Shown one piece after another: positions 58,885 to 64,000 of a stretch of DNA of 64,000 nucleotides. Source of the stretch: Tumebacillus_A lipolyticus (lineage in GTDB: Bacteria > Bacillota > Bacilli > Tumebacillales > Tumebacillaceae); assembly GCF_042682745.1 (NCBI RefSeq), contig NZ_JBHUIO010000005.1, positions 186,001 through 250,000 on the forward strand, read 5' to 3'. Position 1 is the first letter of the stretch. The number at the start of each line of letters is the position of its first letter. The position numbers were made by a program, and so were the translations under genes. The notes under the pieces are model-generated. The model was not told the DNA's origin, did not search any database, and worked only from the letters and a program-made list of their open reading frames with translations.

Positions 58885-59085
58885 TTACAGCTTAGAGACG
58901 TTAGCAGCTTGCGGACCGCGGTTGCCTTCTACGATTTCGAAAGAAACGCGTTGACCTTCTTCGAGGGTTTTGAAGCCATCTTCTTGGATTGCGGAGAAGT
59001 GTACGAATACATCGTCGCCGCCTTCAACAGTGATGAAGCCGTAACCTTTTTCTGCGTTAAACCATTTAACAGTACCTTGTTGCAT
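58885..59085 (-). CDS. Cold shock protein, CspA family
   Basis: The 66-residue protein is a full cold-shock domain with both RNA-binding motifs, GYGFITV and DVFVHFSAI, and EGQRVSFEIVEGNRGPQAANV at the end. It is a single-stranded nucleic acid chaperone. AGGAGG precedes the ATG by 7 bases. The ~170-base upstream stretch to 59256 may hold a regulatory leader, but no fold is proposed. Confidence 0.97.
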   Translation of the reverse strand: MQQGTVKWFNAEKGYGFITVEGGDDVFVHFSAIQEDGFKTLEEGQRVSFEIVEGNRGPQAANVSKL

Positions 59086-59256
59086 GTGTGAAACCTCCTG
59101 AAACGTCCGTAAAAGACGAAATATTAGCTACCATTTCGTCCGATCCAAAATGCACCGACTCAGCGTTGAGCACTGCAAATGGCGAATCACTAATGGTGCT
59201 CTTTGAGACAATATCATCATACCACCCTTTGTCAAGAGTGTCAAACGTTTCAGGCA

Positions 59257-60774
59257 TTAAATGCCATATATCTTTTTGAATTTTTCTTCAAGATAAGTGA
59301 CCAAATAGTCTGAGTTAATTTCCTCACCGGTCGCCTGCACCATGATCTCACCTGGCGTCAGCATCTTGCCATGCTTGTAGACTTTCCGATTCAACCAAGC
59401 GAGCACTTGCGAAACATCGCCGCGCGCCACCTGCTCCTGGTAGTCGGGGAGCTCTTTGCGCATCGTGTTTTCCAACTGCGCCGCATAGATGTTGCCGAGC
59501 GAATAGGAGGAGAAGTAGCCGAACGCCCCGCCCGACCAGTGGATGTCTTGCAACACGCCGGTCGCGTGTGACTCCGGACGCACACCGAGATACTCTTCCA
59601 TCTTCTGCGCCCAGATCTCCGGCAGATCTTTGACCTGAATCTTGCCGTTGATCAGATCTTTTTCGATCTCGTAGCGCAGCATGATGTGCAGGTTGTAGGT
59701 CAGCTCATCCGCATCGACGCGGATCAAAGACGGATCGACATAGTTGACCGCCTTGTAGAACTCTTCTGCGCTCACCCCGGCGAGCTGTTCGGGGAAATGG
59801 CTGACCAGCCCGTCAAAATGATGCTGCCAGAACTCTTGGCTTCTGCCCAGCATGTTTTCCCAGAAGCGTGATTGCGACTCATGGATGCCCATCGAGGTGC
59901 CTGTGCAGAGGAAAGTGCCGATCAGATCGTGCGACACGTTCTGCTCATAGATCGCATGGCCGAATTCGTGAATCGTGCCGAACAGCGAGGCGGTGATATC
60001 GTTTTCAAAGTAGAAGGTGGTGATGCGGACATCGTTCGGGTTCAGACCGACCGCAAACGGATGCGGGCTCTCCTCAAAGTGACCTTTGCTAAAATCGAAG
60101 CCGAGCTGGTTCAGCATGTAGCGCGAATATTTCTGCTGCTGATCCTTCGGGTAGGACAGGTGCAAGAACGAGCGGTTCACCTGCTCTTTCTGCTGGATGC
60201 GCTGGAGCAGATCGATCGTCTTCTCGCGCAGGTTGCCGAAGATCACATCGAGCTTGGCAACGGTCAGCCCCGGTTCATACTTGTTGAGCAGCGTGTCATA
60301 TTTGTTATCCTGATAGCCCCAGATCTCGATGAACTCGCCCAAGAGGGCGACGATCTGCTCCAGATAGGGACGGAACATTTCAAAATCGTTGTTCTGTTTC
60401 GCTTCTGCCCATGCGCTCTCCGCTTTTTGCGTCAACACCACATACTCGCGGAACTTGTCTGGCGGAATGCTCTTGTCGCGATCATATTCCAACTTGCGAT
60501 CCAAGACGGAGTTGCGCGTGATCGGATCGAGCTGCGAAAGCGCTTCCGGCTGTGCCAGCACTTCGAGGAACTCCCCCATCTGGTCGGAGATCTGCATCAT
60601 AAACAGCTCGCTCGACAGCATGCCGACCACCTCTGCACGCTGGGCAACACCCTGTTTCGGAATCAGGACGCTCATGTCCCATTGGATGAGCTGGATCGCT
60701 TCGTGTAGTTGCTTCATCTTGCGCACGTACGTTACAAAATCGTTCGCCGTCTGCTGAATCTTATCGGTTGACAT
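59257..60774 (-). CDS. M32 family metallocarboxypeptidase
   Basis: The 505-residue enzyme has the zinc motif HEFGH (~270-274), the third ligand Glu in GIHESQSRFWEN (~300) and family motifs DVRITT and HATGVLQDIHWSGGAFGYFSSYSLGN (~405-430). It removes C-terminal residues from peptides in the cytosol. GGAGGTTAATGG precedes ATG 60774. It is transcribed alone. Confidence 0.96.
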   Translation of the reverse strand: MSTDKIQQTANDFVTYVRKMKQLHEAIQLIQWDMSVLIPKQGVAQRAEVVGMLSSELFMMQISDQMGEFLEVLAQPEALSQLDPITRNSVLDRKLEYDRDKSIPPDKFREYVVLTQKAESAWAEAKQNNDFEMFRPYLEQIVALLGEFIEIWGYQDNKYDTLLNKYEPGLTVAKLDVIFGNLREKTIDLLQRIQQKEQVNRSFLHLSYPKDQQQKYSRYMLNQLGFDFSKGHFEESPHPFAVGLNPNDVRITTFYFENDITASLFGTIHEFGHAIYEQNVSHDLIGTFLCTGTSMGIHESQSRFWENMLGRSQEFWQHHFDGLVSHFPEQLAGVSAEEFYKAVNYVDPSLIRVDADELTYNLHIMLRYEIEKDLINGKIQVKDLPEIWAQKMEEYLGVRPESHATGVLQDIHWSGGAFGYFSSYSLGNIYAAQLENTMRKELPDYQEQVARGDVSQVLAWLNRKVYKHGKMLTPGEIMVQATGEEINSDYLVTYLEEKFKKIYGI

Positions 60775-60860
60775 CCATTAACCTCCGTTTCGTATCTACA
60801 ACAGGTGTTTACACTTTTAATTTACAGAATATTTTTCGAATTGTCCAGCGGCAAATAAAA

Positions 60861-60886
60861 GAGCCACAGGTTGAAACTGTGGCTCT
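60861..60886 (-). terminator. Terminator of the FIMAH-domain protein gene
   Basis: GAGCCACAG/CTGTGGCTC stem followed on the minus strand by TTTTATTT. Confidence 0.88.
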
Positions 60887-60894
60887 GCTTGATA

Positions 60895-63858
60895 CTATTT
60901 TAAACCATGTTGGATCAGATAGTCGATGTTTTTGTTGAGCAGTTCTGCGCCGCTTGCGGAGATCTTGCCCTGTTTCACATCTTTGACCAGCTCAGCTTGC
61001 AGCTTTTGCAGGTGATCGATCGCTTTGTCGATCTTTCCTTTGCTCGCATGCTGCTCAGCAGTGTCCAGCTTCGCTTGGATCGACTGCTTGGTGCCATGGT
61101 TTTTCAGCTCGCCGCGATCGTACAGCTGGTTCAGCAGGTTTTCGATCGAGCTAAAGCTCGTCTCGACGAGGAACAGGAAGTTGCCTTCGTAGAGATTGCC
61201 CGCATGGTCGAGCACGCGAACTTTCAGCGTGTGCACGCCAAGTCCGAGACCTTCTGCGTTCAGCTCAGCGCCTTGGTTGATCTGATGATCATCGAGGAAG
61301 AGCTGAACATCAGCGACGCCAGCGCCTTCATCTGTCGCGTTGACGGTGAAGGATACTTTTTCATCGATCGTGACGTTGCGAAGTTCACCGCCCGATTGCG
61401 CGATGCTGACAGTCGGGATCGTCTTGTCGAGCTTGATCGTAATCGTTTTTGCTTCTTCCACGTTGCCGCTCGCATCTACAGAGCGGTACGCGATCTCATG
61501 GGTGCCGTCTGTGCTGACGACGATCGGTGCGCTGTATTCGATCCATTCGCCTGCGTTCACCTGATATTCGGTGCGAGCGACGCCCGACTTGTCGTCGGTT
61601 GCGGTAAGCGTGATCGACACATCTTGGTTGTACCAGCCGTTGTCGTTCGCTTCGCCCGACAGAGCAGCTTCGGTCGTCGGCGCTTGTTCATCCAGATCGG
61701 CTGCAAAATCGTTCAGGCCGGTCGGCTTCAGTTGGAACGTGCCTTTAAAGATGGCGGAGATACCGGTGATCGTGACCGTTTGACCGTTTTGGAACGGGAA
61801 GTTGTCCAGGCTGAGTCCGCTTCGGCTATCGACGCGAACGAGCGTCTTCTGATCGCCGTTCACCGCGTTAAATTCGAACGTGCCCGTCGGGGTCACCCCG
61901 TGCAAATCTTCGATCTTTACATTTTCCAGCGTGACGCGCTGACCTTGGTTGGTCGCATCGACTGCTGCCACCACTTGTGCTGCGGGCAGTTCTGCTGTGC
62001 CCAGCTTGGTGATCGCGGTCGGGTTGGTCAGTTCGAGCTCGGTGTTAAACACTTCCATATCTGCGGTGATCTCGATGCGATCGCCCGCTTGGAAACCGGA
62101 TTGCGTTTGGAAGACATAGATGCCGCCCGTCTCATCCTGCAGGTAGAACCCTTGTCCACCAAATGCGCCCGGCTGCGTGGTGATCACGCCTTGCACGGTG
62201 ACGGTCGTTCCTACTGTTTTGCTGCGCGCTACATCGATCGATACCTTTTCTGGCACCGGCGGCTTGTCCTCTGGCAGCTGCTCTGCCGGAACGTTTGCGA
62301 TGGTGACCGCCTCGGTGCTCAGCGCGGTCGAAGCTTGGCGGACGCGCAAGCTAGCTGCGCCGAGTGTACCCGGCTTCACGCGAACGTTCAGCGTCTTCGT
62401 CGCATGGCCTTTATCGTCTGCTGTCATCGAGAACTGCGCCGAGTACCCATAAGCGGTCGGCCATGTGCCATCCGCATTTTGTACTTGCGCAACCTGCGTG
62501 CCACCCGTCAGGAAGATCCCGAGGTTAAAGCCCGACAGCGTTTGACCCGGTGCGAAATTATCCCCGACCAGGCGCACTTGGAACACTTCGGTTGCCGGAA
62601 GCTGCGCTTGATGAACGGTCGAGTAGGCCGGATTGGACGGCGTGGTCGGGTTGGAGCTGGAGCCATAGGAGCCCGGTTTGAACGTGGAGGAGTTAAACCA
62701 CTTGTAGCCAGCATCTGGCGCTGCCCACGGCTCCGGCTGCGGCTCCGTCGAAGTTTGCGGTGTTTCCATCGGCAGAAGCTGAGTCGGCTGGTCGAGCTGG
62801 ATGCCCGCCTCGCTGAACGAGGTGTAGGACTCCTTTTTCGACAGCCAGTTCACCATGTTCACCAGCAGGATCGCATCGTTTTGCTCTTTAAAACCATCGT
62901 AGGTGGTCTTTTTCTTGCCATTGTCTTCGCGCAGATATTTCGGGGTTGCATCTTCTACCGGCGAGGAGTCGCCGATAAATGCTGCTTTGCCCCCGCCCAC
63001 TTTGGAGATTGCCGCATACGGACCTTCTGCGACACCGCCGCCGTTGTAAACCCCTTGGTCGACCGCGTTCGCCCATCTTTGGTTGGTCGGCGGCAGATAG
63101 ACCAGGCCTTTTGCTTTGTTCGGATCGAGGATCGCCAGCGTCGAACCTGCGTGCATCGCCACGCTGTTCACGCCTTGAGTGATGCCAAACGTCTGTGCCG
63201 GAGCCGCGATGTTGGACGCGTTCAGATCGCCCAGCGCGTTGTAGCGGAAGCGGATGCCGAAGTTGGTGCCCAGCCAGTCGGAGGACTCAACGCCTTGCAT
63301 CTGCTCAGATGCGCGCTCTTCAGCAGACATCCCTTTTGCCGGGTCTTCCCAAGCGCCGCGACGATAGCCGTTAAACGCTTCGTTCGCATCCCAACGGTTT
63401 TTGTTGCGGTCTGCGTTGTAATGGTCACCGATAAAGAAGATCGATCCGCCCTGCTGAACATATTGCAGCATGGCGTCTTGCTCAGACTTTTTATAGGGAT
63501 TGTTCGCTTCCCCAATAATGAAAACATCATAATCTTGCAGATCGGAAAGCGTGAGCGGGCTCGTCTTGCGCAGCTCTTTCACATAATATCCATCGTTTGC
63601 CAGCGCATTCCCGAAATCGGAAAACGCGCCGTCAATCACCCAGTCTGCCGCGCCAGCCGTCTGGCCGTGCGTGTTGTCGAACAGAACTTTCTTGCCAGCA
63701 TTTCCGTTGACAACTTTCGGCTGAATCACCGGAGCCGGGTCGTTCGCGCCTTCCGCGTATGCAACGTTACCGATCGTAAGCGTCGCAGCAGCGGGCAGCG
63801 GGAACGCAAGCGTCATGGCGAGGACAACTTTCATCGCCTTGCTTTTCAAGCTAAACAT
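60895..63858 (-). CDS. Large secreted multidomain protein with ThuA-like, OB-fold, OmpL47-like and FIMAH domains
   Basis: The 987-residue precursor has a signal peptide (cleavage after AYA, ~35). Order: a glutamine-amidotransferase/ThuA-like domain (~55-345; VLFDNTHGQTAGAADWVIDG, YDVFIIGEANNPY, GGSIFFIGDHY), a linker and beta domain (~380-515), an OB-fold like that of YhcR-type nucleases (~530-700), an OmpL47-like repeat (~720-800), an Ig-like domain (~805-885) and a C-terminal FIMAH helical domain (~890-987). No nuclease domain is attached. It probably works at the cell surface on nucleic acid or polysaccharide, by inference. AGGAGGTG precedes ATG 63858. Confidence 0.9.
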   Translation of the reverse strand: MFSLKSKAMKVVLAMTLAFPLPAAATLTIGNVAYAEGANDPAPVIQPKVVNGNAGKKVLFDNTHGQTAGAADWVIDGAFSDFGNALANDGYYVKELRKTSPLTLSDLQDYDVFIIGEANNPYKKSEQDAMLQYVQQGGSIFFIGDHYNADRNKNRWDANEAFNGYRRGAWEDPAKGMSAEERASEQMQGVESSDWLGTNFGIRFRYNALGDLNASNIAAPAQTFGITQGVNSVAMHAGSTLAILDPNKAKGLVYLPPTNQRWANAVDQGVYNGGGVAEGPYAAISKVGGGKAAFIGDSSPVEDATPKYLREDNGKKKTTYDGFKEQNDAILLVNMVNWLSKKESYTSFSEAGIQLDQPTQLLPMETPQTSTEPQPEPWAAPDAGYKWFNSSTFKPGSYGSSSNPTTPSNPAYSTVHQAQLPATEVFQVRLVGDNFAPGQTLSGFNLGIFLTGGTQVAQVQNADGTWPTAYGYSAQFSMTADDKGHATKTLNVRVKPGTLGAASLRVRQASTALSTEAVTIANVPAEQLPEDKPPVPEKVSIDVARSKTVGTTVTVQGVITTQPGAFGGQGFYLQDETGGIYVFQTQSGFQAGDRIEITADMEVFNTELELTNPTAITKLGTAELPAAQVVAAVDATNQGQRVTLENVKIEDLHGVTPTGTFEFNAVNGDQKTLVRVDSRSGLSLDNFPFQNGQTVTITGISAIFKGTFQLKPTGLNDFAADLDEQAPTTEAALSGEANDNGWYNQDVSITLTATDDKSGVARTEYQVNAGEWIEYSAPIVVSTDGTHEIAYRSVDASGNVEEAKTITIKLDKTIPTVSIAQSGGELRNVTIDEKVSFTVNATDEGAGVADVQLFLDDHQINQGAELNAEGLGLGVHTLKVRVLDHAGNLYEGNFLFLVETSFSSIENLLNQLYDRGELKNHGTKQSIQAKLDTAEQHASKGKIDKAIDHLQKLQAELVKDVKQGKISASGAELLNKNIDYLIQHGLK

Positions 63859-64000
63859 TCCTGCACCTCCTAATTATTTGCGCTCATAGATTTTGAACGC
63901 CAACAAATCTATTTTAGCATCAATTATGAATGGTTGGGTTACTATTTTGTAAATTGGAATGCCTATTACGATGACATGATTAAAAAGTCCTACCTTTGAT
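63859..64000. other. Right edge, upstream region of the FIMAH-domain gene
   Basis: AT-rich sequence carrying the ribosome site and presumably the promoter. No other gene is seen before the window ends. Confidence 0.5.

Noticed and set aside
60907..63873. 988-codon plus-strand frame opposite the FIMAH protein
   Set aside because: It is a mirror frame of a high-GC coding region, with no signal peptide, domain or ribosome site.

Overview
This 64 kb window is chromosomal DNA from a Gram-positive, spore-former-like member of the Bacillota. The evidence is the purine-rich ribosome binding sites, a T-box leader, a stand-alone rpsD, SLH-domain and FIMAH-domain surface proteins, immune inhibitor A, and an MltG-like protein. 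The high-GC coding style and gene mix suggest the Alicyclobacillaceae/Tumebacillus group, but that is inference only. There is no rRNA, tRNA, CRISPR array, prophage or intact insertion sequence. One 34-base assembly gap lies at 21544-21577.

Layout. 1-4220: the 5' part of a nonribosomal peptide synthetase on the minus strand, running off the left edge. 4.4-6.3 kb: a Bax-inhibitor-1 gene and a three-gene operon whose middle gene is a HesB/IscA-like protein with an in-frame TGA followed by a bacterial SECIS-like hairpin, a probable selenoprotein. 6.3-12.1 kb: mutY, a GGDEF/HD-GYP protein, an M29 aminopeptidase, a peroxiredoxin, a MarR regulator and small proteins. 12.2-15.3 kb: an ECF sigma factor, its zinc-type anti-sigma factor, a B-box-like membrane protein and a DUF4097-like surface protein in one overlapping operon. 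15.4-19.0 kb: a DUF4190 protein, rpsD preceded by an unknown gene with a Fur-box-like operator, carbonic anhydrase and a MOSC protein.

19.3-28.8 kb is lower in GC and looks accessory. It holds a T-box-controlled LysE exporter with a 20-codon upstream ORF, small VOC and HAD enzymes, secreted proteins, a Cys-rich small protein, several long perfect hairpins, and three decayed pieces of the RNase HIII gene lying left of the intact rnhC.

28.9-50.6 kb: housekeeping and cell-surface genes. These are rsgA, a NAGPA-SLH protein, an M48 protease, a BcrAB-type ABC exporter, a CHAP hydrolase, an APH-like kinase, a PfkB kinase, immune inhibitor A, a DUF2334-FG-GAP fusion, an HNH nuclease, glcK, an MsmX-type ATPase and a MATE exporter. 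50.7-64 kb: an ArsC/Spx-like protein, a 2OG-Fe(II) oxygenase, rpsF-rpsR without ssb between them, an MltG-like protein, EcsC, a type III polyketide synthase with its isoprenylcysteine-type methyltransferase, a CcoG-like iron-sulfur membrane protein, TerC, a cold shock protein, an M32 carboxypeptidase and a large secreted FIMAH-domain protein.

Most genes are mono- or bicistronic and end in clear rho-independent terminators. The points most worth following up are the HesB-like selenoprotein, the T-box/upstream-ORF/LysE unit, the Fur-box-like operator ahead of the unknown gene and rpsD, the rnhC fragments, and the Cys-periodic small protein.
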